DNA of 51,591 nucleotides from Russula earlei (GCA_025769875.1 JAGFNK010000374.1:1-51591), one strand, 5' to 3'. Shown: positions 22,865 to 34,830, counted from the first letter of the stretch. A program made the numbers and translations. Notes: generated by a model not told the origin, from the letters alone.

Positions 22865-23443
22865 ATGGATACTGTTTGGCCCCGATCCATTCTCACCCGT
22901 TTTTCGACTATTCCTGCCAATCCCAGGGAGGGTGACTATAACGCCCCATACAACAAACTCCTTCACGTTCTCTTCCCTCCTGACGGTCCGTTCGCCGTTG
23001 GACCGCAGAAACACTTAATTGCGGAGTCCCGCGATTTCCTGGTCGAATATCAGGTGTTCTGGGGAGATGTGCCCGTCTTCATTCTCGAGATCAAGACAGG
23101 GCCTGAGCTTGGCCTCGTGTCAGCTCGAGAAGAAGCTGATCTTCAAATTCGCAGGCGTCTGCGGGATTTGATTGGTATTTGCCCACTTTCCAAGCTTCAT
23201 GCGATCAGCGCAATCGGCACCAAATTGTGTTTCTATACTGCCGAAGCCGGGCGCGCCGTCACTCCGCCCAGGATTGTCGCAGACGATCAGCTTGCCACTG
23301 GCACCGCTCCACTGGGGCGTTGGGATTGTGATGTGCTGGAGGCGGAGGGAGCAGCTCGCCTTAAGGCCGTCGTTCATGAGATACATCAGGCGTGCGCTCA
23401 GCTTGACCCTGGTGAGCCCTTACATTTTTGGATATTCTCATGA
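22865..23443 (+). CDS. Small protein with PD-(D/E)XK-nuclease-like motif
   Basis: A single-exon frame of 192 residues from ATG at 22865. I recall similar short proteins from many Agaricomycetes, usually unnamed and in several copies: shared blocks are YNAPYNKLLHVLFPPDGPF, EADLQIRRRLRDLIG, LHAISAIGTKLCFY and RWDCDVLEAEGAARLKAVV. The centre, SRDFLVEYQVFWGDVPVFILEIKTG, places an acidic residue (Asp57) on one strand and E75-x-K77 on the next. That spacing resembles the PD-(D/E)XK restriction-endonuclease fold, an inference not tested here. The gene sits in repeat-rich DNA without a partner. A donor-like GTGAGC near 23413 means the last residues could be replaced by a spliced exon. Confidence 0.62.
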   Translation: MDTVWPRSILTRFSTIPANPREGDYNAPYNKLLHVLFPPDGPFAVGPQKHLIAESRDFLVEYQVFWGDVPVFILEIKTGPELGLVSAREEADLQIRRRLRDLIGICPLSKLHAISAIGTKLCFYTAEAGRAVTPPRIVADDQLATGTAPLGRWDCDVLEAEGAARLKAVVHEIHQACAQLDPGEPLHFWIFS

Positions 23444-24398
23444 ATCTCCCATGCCACTAGAAGGGACTCGATACTCCTTCACACCCTCGCACAGAGGGAA
23501 TGCACACATGCAGGGACATTCAGAATGATAGAACTCAGGTTCTATTATTATAGACTCGCCTCCTCATAGGTACATACATGTTTATAGATCAGAGTTGAGT
23601 AGCTAAAAGAAAAGAAAAGAAGGAAAGAAAAGAAAAGCCTAGTCAGAGGCGGGTGAGCATGCGCGAAGGCGATCGTAATGGTGCGACATGTATTATGGGC
23701 GGTATAATAGAGGTGGGGTCAAGCACGTAGGATCGCGCGCGTGGTGAGCGTGCAGGCGCTGGGGGAGCAGCTGCGGCACGTGGAGCGTCGTCTCCGCCGT
23801 GCGCGCTGCGATGGATTCGATTCCGAGAGGTCCACCGGGACAGTCCTGCATACCCTAGACCAAAGGCGAGAATATAAAAGAAAAGAAAGAGAAAGAAAAG
23901 AAGGGAGAAAGTAAAGGGAAAGGAGAGAAAGTACCGGAAAGCCAGAACGCCGCTCGATGACATCGAGGGCAGCGGCGTTGGGCGGGACAGTTTGGCAACG
24001 CGCGTGCGAAGGTGATCGCAACCGCGCGGCGTGTGTTGGCAGGATGATGGAGGAAGCGAGGGAGTGGCGTCGGGCAGGACCGTTCGGCGTTCGTTTTGGG
24101 GTGCATCAGTTTGTCGGGAGAGCGCGCGCGCAAAAGCGATCGCAAGGGCGTGTGGAAGTGCGCGGCGTGTGAGGTTGAAGGACGGACGTTAATAGTAGAG
24201 AATCCTCGCGTGGCTCCCTCCCTAATCATCGTTGATGGATTTGCGTGAGAAATTGATTGAAAGTCCGATCGTCGAGTGCGGGTTTGAGGGAAACGACCAC
24301 GACACCCGACGCGATCCCGCCCACCGTGCTCGGCACCCCCAACATCAATTCGTTTTATGAACATTACTTCGACTATTACAAGTAATTACGAACATTCA
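23444..24398. other. Intergenic DNA with purine tract upstream of DSN1
   Basis: It contains purine-rich tracts (about 23608-23637 and 23876-23935, GAAAAGAAAG type) and several GCGCG-AAGCGATCG-like short repeats (23664, 24009, 24136). The minus-strand open frames across them are low in complexity. No gene is supported; the DSN1 promoter must lie at the right end. Confidence 0.4.
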
Positions 24399-26220
24399 AT
24401 GATACCTTCCGAGGCCAATGGCAAGCGCAAGGCGGCTCCGGATGATAACATACCGAACACCAACGGCGCATCGAAGGCCAAACGCACACGCAAAGACGTG
24501 AGTAATCCCACTCTATTTGTACGGTTTCTGTTGAATGTATTGGAACAGAATGTCTCCCACAAGCGGAAACGTACGCGTTGGGCCATATGTTCTCCGTGAT
24601 CCCGTTGTGCTAATACTTCATCTTGTTGTGGCTAGTCCTCAATGGCGAAGAGCAGCGTGGCGGTCTTGTTATAATCCGTGGCTCTAAATCCTCTCAGCCT
24701 TCCTCCGATAGCAACAATGCGGTTGCAGGTCCATCCCAACCACCTAACAAAAAGTTCCGTGCGGCACCCGCGAAGGCATCTGGTAACAAGCACAAGCACA
24801 AGTCTCCTGACGAGGATGGCGCGGTCGATGAGGACGTGAGGCGTATGGAGATGGAAGCTGATGCCCTTCGACGGGCGGCACACCTCTCGCGCGACTTGCT
24901 ACCCCGTGGGGACACTCTTCTCCCACTCGCACCGCGCGAGACACCCAAGATCGAGCACAATCGTGCAATGCGCGGTGAGGGCTCCCGCACACCACATACT
25001 CCCCGGAGTGTGTCGATGTCCTCGCGCGGCAAGCGTTTGAGCAACAGTTTTGACAGGATGGGGATTATTAGTGCGTTATACCCCAGTCTAGACTATACGT
25101 CTCTGATATATCCCCCACAGCACAACCTCACCCCTCGGTGGATGACTCGAGTCTCTACAAGCACATTGACTCCGAACTTCCGGATCCTGATCGCGCGCGA
25201 CAACTGATTCTACTATGTGCGGCACGAGCGCCGTTGCCTGCACCCCGTGAAGGGAAAGACCCGCCTAGTGAACCGTCAGAGGAAGGCATCAAACTGTTAC
25301 AAGAATTGAAGGAAGATGTATTACTTTTGTTGGCCGAGCGAAAGATTGACATGAACGTGACGGCCATCGATCGGGCGGGCTCTCCCGAAAATGGCGTGGA
25401 TGTACGACCAAACGAACAAAACGTCAACAATCGCGCACGGACAACCCGATTCAAAGACGAAATTCGCATGTTCGTCGTTCGCCTTTTTTTGTTCCTCTTT
25501 TCGCTGATCTCTGATCGGACGATAGAGCAAAGGCTGAGGACGACGCTTGGGCTTCCGTCGCACAATTTTACAATTCTTACCAAGAAACAGTGGTGAGGGA
25601 GCTTGACCAGCGGCAAAAAGCTAAGGGAAAACGTCGCGCTCGCCCAGAGGAAGGCTTGCGAATATCGGAGTTACCCAAGCCTCTCCAAGAGGCAAGTGAT
25701 CTTGCATTGAGCGTCTTGGCAAAGGACGCCACAGGCAAGTACAATGCCCACAACCACCGATGGAGCGAGCTTCGTCATAAAGTGTGTCTTCGTGTCACAT
25801 TCGTTCATTCATTTTCATGTTAACGCTTCACACGCACAGGTGGAAGAACTTCGTGCTCTTGTCAACACAGCAGTTCAAACGGCCGACGTCGCGGAAACAG
25901 ACCTGAACCGACGTTTCACCCACCTCTCGCAGACGCTCCGCGCACGGACCCAACGCGCGGCAAAGTCAACCACTTCTGCGCTCTCGACATATCTTCCACA
26001 ACGACCCCCCGACCCTTCCGAGTCCCGCGATTTGTTTCGCGCGTTGGCTCGGGTCGACGCGGCACGTCCGCCTGCACAGGTTGGGGCGGAAGCTAGCCGC
26101 GCAGCGCGTGAGGTGTTACGCGCACAAGATGCTCCAGCGAGCGAGCGCCGAATCACACCCGTAGCTCCCCCAACACCCCGCACCCCGCGACGGCCGGGGA
26201 CTCCTGGGCGAGTGCGATAA
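24399..26220 (+). CDS. DSN1: Kinetochore protein Dsn1/Mis13 (MIS12 complex)
   Basis: Model: join(24399..24497, 24549..24570, 24636..25070, 25121..25469, 25526..25781, 25840..26220), 513 residues with consistent phases. Dsn1 (fission yeast Mis13) is a subunit of the MIS12 complex that links CENP-C at the inner kinetochore to Ndc80. The family signature is clear: KRLSNSFDRMGII followed by TQPHPSVDDSSLYKHI and ELPDPDRARQLILLCAARA around residues 170-220. DDAWASVAQFYNSYQ comes later, and then a helical C-terminal half with RISELPKPLQEA and a coiled segment. The N-terminus is basic and disordered, as usual. Exon 2 is only 22 nt; its acceptor and donor are fixed by frame and by the parallel sequence in the duplicated fragment at 21790. 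The start Met (MIPSEANGKRKAAP) is the best placed of three in-frame Mets. The Pro/Arg-rich end is odd but open. Confidence 0.9.
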
Positions 26221-27222
26221 CCCCACCACGCCGATGTCCACCTGCTTTGCTTATCTTATTTTATCTTGTCCCCTGGTTGTGGCCCTTTCTCACGATGCTA
26301 GCCTGGCCGTATTTTTTTTTTTTTTTTTTAGTTCGGTTGTCTCCTCGTTTGTACGTAGCGGTTGTCTTAGGTAGGATTATCAGTATTCGGTTGAAATTGG
26401 GAAGTCAGCCTGGTCGCATCTCGGTCTGTCCCCATCCTCGTATGCATAGTCATTCATTCACTCGCCCGACACCTTGCGGGGCAGCCTGGGCGCCTAATGT
26501 ATGCTATCAACTGCCCTACACTCGCTTTCCCCTTTTTCGATGGATTGTGACCATAGCTTGACTTTATCAGTCCTCGTAACTCCTCCCGTACATTCGTGGG
26601 CCATCTTTGCCCCCCCGCCTGGCATTACCCCACCGCAAGCGCCGTCCTTTCTCCGTGTCTAACGCTACCTCACCTACGATCTTTGGCATCTCCGGTCAAG
26701 CAACCTTCGACGTTAGCCCACAACCGCCCAAACCATGGGATACACAATGACATCTGACTCTTTTCCCTCTGGAGCCACCGGGTAGCAGTCGCCCGCGAAG
26801 AACGGAGACGTCCCGCTCAGGTTCGGAGGCAAGATCCTCGGAGGGAAGGACGAGCCTAAGCTCGTGGTCTGCGATCCAAGGAAGGCATTGTCGATGACCC
26901 ATGTGTCGAAGGAGACGCACAGGTCGGTCAGGGTGGTGTTTTGTCAGTGTCTATCACGATCACGAGGCGCGTCGACCCGTTATGCGTTTTCGTTTTCTGA
27001 TTTACGCTTCGCTGATTCACGGACCTGTCCACTCGCACCGACACAGCATACGTGGTGGCATAGGCCGATCGAGTCGTTCAAGCCGCATATTGACAAGGAG
27101 AACAAAAGCTGTGGTGATATTCATGCTGTTACAAACAAGGACAGGGCAGTATAAAGACCAGAAGAGGAGCGAGACATCCCACGAAGCGCGTAGAGGCAAC
27201 ATCAATGTATGATGTAAGATAT
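26221..27222. other. Intergenic DNA with an unresolved coding-like patch
   Basis: DSN1 and the phosphoesterase converge here. A T-run lies at about 26312-26329. On the minus strand 26720-26935 is open and reads DTWVIDNAFLGSQ and later YPVAPEGKESDVIVYPMVWAVVG, which looks protein-like, but I recognise no family and found no convincing 5' exon. It may be the 3' exon of an unmodelled gene or a fragment. Confidence 0.3.
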
Positions 27223-28093
27223 TCATACAGACAGAACCAGATCATCCCTGAATAAACTGCGTGGAGCCTCAACCCCCTCATATCCCCTCTGATTACTCAC
27301 GATACGCACACCCCTACTCACAAAATCACAACAAAAATGTGTGTGCCCAAATCCCCACAGCTTGACTGGCGGTCCCCAGCATTGTCGACCGCTCATGTCC
27401 GTCGCAAACGCCGCCCTCAAACTCGAACTCGTGCTACCCTCGTGTTGTGGCGCGCTCGTGCCCGAAATGGCTGGCGCGTGGTGCGTCAGCACCACGACAC
27501 GCCGACCCGGCTCCGCCGCTCTGATCTTTGCACATTCGCTGTCGAGCCAGGCCACGTCTGATGCGTGGGCCGCGTTATGACTCTCGACAGACCATTGATG
27601 AATTCGCCTGAAGTCATTCAGACGACGGCCCACTTCTTCCGAGGCGGCGGGTGGTATGTGGGACCAAAGCGTGCACCCCAAGATGGTGATGTCTGCGTTC
27701 AGGTCGTAACGCGTCTGATCCAGCAGGATGAATTCCCCTTGAGAACTATCCAGGTCTCGCTGCTTCTGCATCTGCTCTACGAAGAAATTCATCTGGCATT
27801 TTGCGTCCTCCTACGCAGGCGGATCATTACGAATGGCAAGGCAGGGAATGGGAAAGAAATCGGCTCACATAGGAACTATGGTAATACTCATGATTACCCA
27901 TAACGAAAAATACTTTTTCGTATTTGAGCAGTTGGCGCCGTAGGAAGACAAAGAGCCTGTCTTGGGTGACCAAACCGATATCACCAAGTAAAGCCAGTAC
28001 AGGGGCACAAGGCTTGCAGTCAAAGGCATCATATCCAGGCATTGTAGTATGTCCTGGGCCACAGAATGAGCCCTCTAAGTGGAGATCGCTCAT
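27223..28093 (-). CDS. Calcineurin-like metallophosphoesterase
   Basis: Model: complement(join(27223..27792, 27869..28093)), 264 residues. All hallmarks of the two-metal phosphoesterase fold are present in order: DLH (3-5), GD (37-38), GNHE (66-69), the HH pair in LTHHAP (179-180) and GHTH (224-227). The protein is therefore probably an active hydrolase of phosphoesters; the substrate cannot be told from sequence. There is no signal peptide or membrane segment, so a cytosolic enzyme is likely. In homologues the first strand often reads PIQIxSDLHLE. Here PIQIM precedes in frame, but a stop lies shortly upstream, so either Met28093 is the start or a short 5' exon is missing. The 76-bp intron is in phase 0. 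It lies head to tail with the next minus-strand gene, 138 bp away. Confidence 0.85.
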
Positions 28094-28231
28094 GATTTGG
28101 ATAGGAAAGGTATGGCCTCACACCCGAATGAGAACAAGGTCCCTCACAGGTGAAGGCTACGCTTACTGTTATCGGTTGGTGGTGTTAAAATTGGGACATT
28201 ATCTGGGGCTTCAATGAGACAGGCCTTCACA

Positions 28232-29165
28232 CTAGATAAAGCTGGGCGAAGAGTGCGATGGCCACTCACCGTGGTCTTCCATTACACGACCAATCACACT
28301 TAAAGCCCTTTGCCGCTCCTCCTTGTCGTGTATGTACGTCGTGAGATTACCATCATACTTTGGATGCCGACCCATTCTGTTCTCCTTCGCGAGTGGTGTG
28401 CTCTTGCTCCGAACGTATTCTTGAGCTGGTCCATGGAGAAAAAGGCCACACCACTCCTCGTCAATGTCCATTCCATCAATGAGATACTCAATCTGGATAC
28501 GGAAATTTTGATTGCTTGCGCTCTGACCAGCTACCACACTTGCGAGACCTTGGACATAGCGCGGGAGGGGCAGAAGGGGGAATCCAACTTGCGGAAGATA
28601 CAAGAGGTCCGCAAATGCTCGTGAATTTAAGCCGTAGTGGGAGTCTGTAACGACGCAAAAACACTGGTTCATGCCTCTGATCCTGAAGCGGGGAGATTGG
28701 GCGACATGTTCGCTATAGCTGGATTTTGCTGCCCGTGGCCGAAACCGAAAGCAGAAGTCCGTTGAGGCATTAAATAGCTCTTCAATCTCATCTAGTTTCT
28801 CTGATGGAACGCAAATCTCGATATCCTGTTCAGTTATAGCATCAGATGCTCTCCGCGACCACTAGTGGACATACCCCTGTAACCTGTGGAACGCAGTAGT
28901 AGGCAAGCAATACGTCACCCACCACACACCAACATACTCCTGTTTTCTTTATGAGAAGTGAAATGGTGGAGAGCACTTGCGGCACGTCACTGGGTGCATC
29001 TCCAGGCAAACCCCGCACGTCCACGACTATTTCAGGTGATAAGTGAAGGACCTCCACGCTGGAACTACGAAAAGTAGGCAATCGCAAACGTAGCCAATGA
29101 GGTAGCTGCATTATCTTCCGCCATTTGGAGTGAACCGGAGATAGAGAAGACACAGTCGCCGACAT
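28232..29165 (-). CDS. Conserved hypothetical protein with nucleotidyltransferase-like motif
   Basis: Model: complement(join(28232..28825, 28875..29165)), 294 residues; the 49-bp intron has the donor GTATGT. I recall this family from Agaricomycetes as numerous unnamed paralogues. Typical blocks are PQVLSTISLLIKKTG, WCVVGDVLLAYYCVPQV, DIEICVPSEKLDEIEELFNA, RFRIRGMNQCFCV and PLPRYVQGLASV. The sequence VVGDVLLAYY followed by a DIEI strand (98-101) resembles the start of a nucleotidyltransferase fold (glycine turn, helix, then an acidic pair). This resemblance is an inference, and the acidic pair here is D-I-E. The 3' end is uncertain: reading on gives a stop at 28232, but a GTGAGT donor after MEDH could lead to another short exon. 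No signal peptide is present. Confidence 0.7.
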
Positions 29166-29309
29166 ACGAAGATGGTCCACTTGAAGTGAAGTGGCCAACA
29201 ACGGAGCCAAAAAACTGAGATGAATAACGCTAAATCTTCATCCCCGCACATCCCCGCAGCTCTCATGTCACCCACAAGAGAACACCCAATGGCCATGAAA
29301 ACAATCCTG

Positions 29310-32160
29310 TGCAACCACGAACCCGGTTCTTTTTTTCTTTTTTACTCGCTTTTTTAAACCTCTTCTCACAACAACAGAACGGCCAGCGCCACGGCGATGA
29401 CACAGCCGTCAGAACACTGAGGAGCGGTCAATTCGTGTGACACGCATTTCGTGCGTTTTCCTCTCTGCCACCTCAGCTCTACTTTGCGTCTTTCTCCGGC
29501 GCTGAACATGCCAAGTCCTCCCGCTTTGCAAGAAGCGTTTTTCGTACGTGACCACTCGCATGTTCGTGTATGTACCCCATGTGCTCTTTTCTCTCGCTTT
29601 CTCTCCCTCTCTCCCTCCTTTCTGCCCTTCCCGGCCCACTTCCTGCAAGACCACCAGCCAATTATCCCATGCCAGATGGTCCTTCAAGCGGATTCTGTCT
29701 GTGACACGTCATCTTTTCTCGCTTTCGTTTTTCTCTCTCCCCTCCCCTCTACTGCTAATTATGTCCTCCAGGTCTAGGTCGCTCGGTGCGCATGTACGCG
29801 GCCATTCGCAGGCCCACAGTGTCATTTCCCCCGCTTTCAAACTCTCAAATATTGTTGGCCGTTCTTTCCCCCCCGCACGCGTGCGTTTTTCCTTTTGTTT
29901 TTCCCTTTTGTTTTTCTACTGTTGGGTTTCTCTCTAATCCACTCCTTTTTCGAATATCTGATCACATGCAACACGTCTTTTCCCGCGTGCGGAAGTTGAG
30001 CTCTGTGTATCTTTATCGTTTTCATTGCTTCCTCTCCCACGTGCGCGATAATCACATGTCGGAGTAACTCGGTGCGTTTGTCCTTGTGAGCTCTCTCTCA
30101 TGCCCTGCGCCCCTTCCTCAAGTGCTCCAAGCTCCCTCCACACGCGATGGTACAATCCCCACACTTAATACTCGGATGGCAAGAGACGCCTATTTTCGCG
30201 CGTGCGCGATTTTTGGGCGTCAAGCAGTGTGTGTGCGTTTTTTTTTCTTTTTTTCTTTCTTTTTTAGATGAGATGTCGTTGTGAAACACGTGGTCGACAG
30301 CTCATTGTCTCATCCCACATGGAGGCGGTGCGTTCGTCTCCCACCCTTTACCGCGTAAAGCGACAGCACCCGGAATGTCTCAGGATGTGGAACACGAGTA
30401 CTGCGGGCACCACCCAGGCCCTCGCGGCCAGTCCCGAACCCGGTGTGCTTCCTTATTTTCTTTCTTTCCTTTTCACTCGCTCTTTCCAACATCTCCTCAC
30501 AGCAACAAGCAGCCGCGCTTGCGCTGCGTACAACCACGACCCGACGGCCATGACCACGACCGCGACCACGGAATGGCACAAGCAGCCACCACGAGTGTTC
30601 CCGCGCGCAGTCATTCTCGCGCGTTGACCAGGTGAATTCATCTTCATTTTCGCGGTTTCTCTCTCATCCTATCTCTCCCGTTTCCTCCATCACCCTTCCT
30701 CCACATTGTACCGTGCTGGTTTTACAAGCTGGGCCTCGAGTGACATGTGTTTTCGCATGTCGATTTGTGCTTTTTATATTTCACTTACTCTGATCCCATC
30801 TCCATGCTGCCTGTCTCCTACCTTTTGTCACAGTCGCCAATCCAGTCCATATTCGAATACCTGCTGATGGCATGCGCGTTTGTTCCCGCGTTGAGTTCTG
30901 CATTATTTTCTTAATTTCGTTCTCATTGCTTTCTCTCCTGTGTGCGCGATTTGAGGAACCCATGTGTCATCAAAAGGACGACGTGCATGTCGCAGTGACC
31001 AGGTGTGTTATTCCTTTTCGTTTTTGTGAGCGTTGCAGCTTGCAAGCTATGCCATATGCATGAAATTACAACTTGTTTACAGTAATGCAAGGCATGATGA
31101 CCAATTTTTTTTATAAACAAAACTGAGTCTACTCGGTGATTATCCTTGAAGTGGGATTACACGTGATGGCATGCGTGTGACAGCGCCACCGCCAACGTCA
31201 GCGGCGCGTCAGCCTCAAACCTCAGTGCCTTTGCCTCGTCGTGGTCTTCCCAGTTTCTAGTCACTCTCCCAAATCCAATCTTCCCAGCCCACTTGACGTC
31301 ACTGTTTACACCGGCGACCCTCTGACCGATCTCGCTCTCCTTGAATCATGGCACTCACAATACCAAGAGATCACCTTGACCTTGCAGCAATTGCCGTTCA
31401 TCGCATCCTTACGGACAAAGGTCTTAACCATGTTTTCCTTGGGGGGTACGAGCTCGTGGTGATGGGAAGTTCTAGGGGTACTAAAGATGTTGATGTTGCT
31501 GTGAAGAAGCCGCTGTTTAACGGTTTTGAAAAAGTCAAACAGGCTTTCATCAACGACTCAGAATTTATGGTGATTGAAGGAAATCGTACTGATGCGATAC
31601 GAGCAATTCATCAACCAGGCATGGTCGGGATCGACATCCTGTTGCAGTATGACTAATGTTCTTGAGTGAATGGTCACTCCTTACATGCATTTTGACAGGA
31701 AACCCCCCAAAGGCTCTGTCATATTGCCTGGTGACCCTAACAACCTCCCATTCCTTACCGCCATGCATCTTTTCATGAGCAAGATTAAATGTTTAGCTGA
31801 GCGCAATAAGCCAAGTGATGAGGATGATCTTGTATACATCTTTGAGCACACCACGCTTGATTGGGACAAGATAACTAGCACCGTGAAGGCATCACAGCGA
31901 AATGAAGCCTTGGCAAGGCACGGAAATCATCCCAGAGTAGTGGAAATTTTGACAGCGCTCAATCTGAAGTGACCTTGAATTATAAATTGTGCTCGGCCCA
32001 TGAGAGTCCTTGCATTAGGAAGTTGTTGGCTCTACTAGTATACCAGTATATCATACTATACTACTATATACTCTATAATTAAAGCCATATTCGAATGCCT
32101 GATCGCATTCGCGTTTTTTTTCGGATTCTATCGTTTTCATTGAGTAAGCTCCACTCACGC
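29310..32160. repeat. Field of diverged ~1-kb repeats
   Basis: Several blocks recur in the same orientation. Block A, about 29320-29405, matches about 30438-30575 (CGAACCCGGT, pyrimidine tract, TTTTCACTCGCT-like, CTCACAACAACA). Block B, about 29950-30065, matches about 30848-30965 (TTCGAATA, CTGAT, CATGC, TCCCGCGT, CTCATTGCTTTCTCTCC, GTGCGCGAT). A third partial copy of B is at about 32088-32150 (ATTCGAATGCCTGATCGCAT, ATCGTTTTCATTGA). The A-to-A and B-to-B offsets differ (about 1.1 and 0.9 kb), so units have suffered deletions. The NTase gene at 31348-31972 lies between copies. No coding capacity or known element was recognised. Confidence 0.55.
31348..31972 (+). CDS. Small nucleotidyltransferase-like protein
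   Basis: Model: join(31348..31646, 31699..31972), 190 residues, one 52-bp intron. Residues 28-50 read HVFLGGYELVVMGSSRGTKDVDV, which fits the nucleotidyltransferase superfamily pattern: a GG turn, a helix, then TKDVDV with two metal-binding aspartates (Asp47, Asp49). The remainder has FEKVKQAFINDSEF, a second strand region GIDILLQ and helices with MHLFMSKIKCLAERNKPSDEDDLVYIF. Similar short proteins are common in mushrooms and resemble minimal NTases (antitoxin- or RelA/PolyA-like folds), but the reaction is unknown. The acceptor TTTTGACAG restores the frame as LLQKPPKGSV. It is the second NTase-like gene in 3 kb, opposite in strand to the first. Confidence 0.74.
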
Positions 32161-34830
32161 GCGTGGTGCACAGCCGTGCTCTATGTCACTGGCGCTCTGG
32201 GGCACGCTCGAGGCGGTGCTGGTTGCTCTCCGCGTGTGTTAACTTCTCCTTAGCTGTCGCTTGAATGGGGTCCTATGAGACAGACGACACGACATAGGGA
32301 CTCAACGGTTCGGTCGAATCGTTCGATTCCGAGTTAGGCACAGTCCTCATGCCTCACTGAGGCTGGCGTAGTTGGTTTCCAGCGCTTGCACAGGCGTGCT
32401 CTCGTTTGTAGCACGCGTCGAACCCAAACAGAATGATGGCATGTCACAAAAAGCTATGCATGCAGACAGTAGTTACTACGTGGTACCATTCTTCTGAACG
32501 GCGTCCTTCGAGGTATGTTTACACTTTATCGTATTTCCGAGTTGCGCCGCTTATACACTCCCGGTCTGCCTACTAATGGAGAGAAGGGACTATGTTCACA
32601 TTTCACCTGACGCAAGCCAACTTTCTGTCGTGTCCTCCTTTCTCCAGGAGTCCGTGGGTGCACTTGCCCGTCAGAGGTCGATCCCACGGGATGTCAGCAC
32701 AGTGGTGGTGTTTACAATCACACTCGGATTGTAATGAAGAGTCGGTCGTAAGATACAGCTAAAACGGCTTCTAATCGTGGACAAATCGGAAGATCGCACA
32801 GAAGGACAAAGCGTTTTCTTCCGAGGGGAAATTTCAAGGCCGTTTTTGAAGGGTTGTCGTTCGATTTTCACATTGTGCCTCTTCTGTCGACACACTTTAC
32901 CTCACAGGTCTCCCACATTGGTCGGTCAAAACGACCTTTTACCTAGAAAGCTGGGTCGAGAACCCCACATAATGACCGCTGTAGGTTCTGGATTCCTCTC
33001 GAGTCAAGGCGTTCCCACCCTATCACATCGAGGGTGTCGCGCACAGGAGTTGTCTCGAACCGATCACACGTGCGATGCTGCGTCTGTATCTAACAGCAAG
33101 ACGATATTATATTCTCGGGGAGCTTGTTGGCGCCAGAAAGTTCAACCGGACTTTTTTCAAAGATGTGGTCATGTGATAAATGAGGACCTATTCGGTACGT
33201 ACTCGGTAACATAAAATTTCATCCTACACATATCATGGAAAACATCTCTAACAACAAGAAAATGTTAGCGCATTCTACCCTGGCGAAGCTCTCCCACCCA
33301 CTGGCCCCAAGGTGACGATGACAATGATTCGGGCATGGATATAGCGACCTCGCGACAGCCACGAATCGTGAGCATGGCCCATGGCCACTGTGATGTGACG
33401 AAAGGGACTGGAGCAACACACCAGACAGCGATGACGATGCCACACGACCATCTTCCTAGGACTGGTCTTCTGAGCACGTTGCCATTACAGTACATTGTTA
33501 CTATGTACTCAGTTTATCGATTTTCGTCGCTTTATTAATCCCACGATGCATAACCAGCCATCGTCACCACCGGGTGATAACGGCGTCCCTCTGTGCGGGT
33601 GGAGAGCTGCGGTGTCAAGTCGCACCTGTTCCAAAGTTATTCCTAGTGGCACTATCTGACAATCTTGGCCAGATCTCAGCTCAAAGGCAGCGCTGATCGT
33701 CAAAGATACGTTCTGTCGATCAGGACGCCACGTAGAGCGGTATAAGGTTGTGCCAGAACGTTTCCAAAACGGAGCCAAATGAAGATGTTCACTTCCGTGA
33801 CTTCCACATGCAGAGTTGTATTTGTAGGTGTCTCCGTTCAGTCTCGGGGACTACCGATTTAGAAGAATACCGTGCGCAGCTCGGACGGATCAAATCTCAA
33901 CTTCAGTACATATGCAGGGCAAGACAACAAGTGGGCGAGAATCGAGTCAGCCGCTCAAGTCCACGTGCCTAAACGGGAGCTGCAGATCGTCTTGAAGGAG
34001 GTCCATGCTGACAGGCGCATCTTGGTACTCTACTGGAGTCACCGTCTCCGCAGCTGCTCCGCCCGATGGTTCACTAAGAAAGTCGCCGGGCCCTAGAGAA
34101 GTCCGGATGCCCCACAGACAGTTTTTTGTCGGGTAGATCATATGTCCACCAAGAAAAACTCGGAAGCGTTGTCCGCATTGGCCATAGCACTGTGAGCCCT
34201 TCGGCAGGCGAAAACATTCCCCTGAGCGTTCGTTGGCTAGACATCGGTTGAATCCCCGGTGGTACAGCCTACAAAAGGCACCGGAAAAGACAAATGAATG
34301 CACGGGGTGCGCATATTTGCTCCGCGTGGGCGAGCGGGTGGTGAGGCGCGCGTGAGGATGCGAGGCTCCACGCTCACGCCGAGGCGATGAGATACTCTCC
34401 AACCACACTGTTTCAACAGCAAGAACCGGTGATGCACGAGGTGACAAAAAAAAAAATTTCATTAGGAGGTCAGCTCACATAACAAACGTCCTCACTGGTA
34501 ATGTGGTTGATGATGTCATGTCCGCGTTGAACAGGTCGGGTGTTCGGACTTGCACTGCACCATACAAACATGCATTTTCGGTGTTTCGCTGTGTTGCGGA
34601 TCACTACTGCTAGTGCAAGAGATAACGGGTGGTGGTGAAGGGTAGAGAGGCGGGCACGGAATCAAAAGGTACCCGGCCACGCGACAAGGCACTCCAGCTG
34701 GTTGCGTCAGCCACCGCCCGGCGCCACCGCCTGCGCCTGTTGTTGTGGGGCACTGCCTGGGGTCACCGGCGCAAAGCCCACAGTTCTCAGCTACTGTACC
34801 CACTCCGCCGAAGCCATCACCTCCTCTGCT
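31973..34830. other. Long region without a supported gene
   Basis: It includes the third copy of a diverged repeat near 32088. A minus-strand stretch at 33947-34270 is open after a good acceptor (TTTTGTAG) and reads LYHRGFNRCLANERSGECFRLPKGSQCYGQCG. It could be a 3' exon of an unknown Cys-containing protein, but no upstream exon is convincing. A plus-strand frame at 32777-33214 has no family features. The YPI1 promoter lies at the right end. Confidence 0.35.

Noticed and set aside
32300..32350. Possible tRNA B box GTTCGATTCC.
   Set aside because: The T-arm and acceptor stem do not pair, and no A box lies at the right distance.
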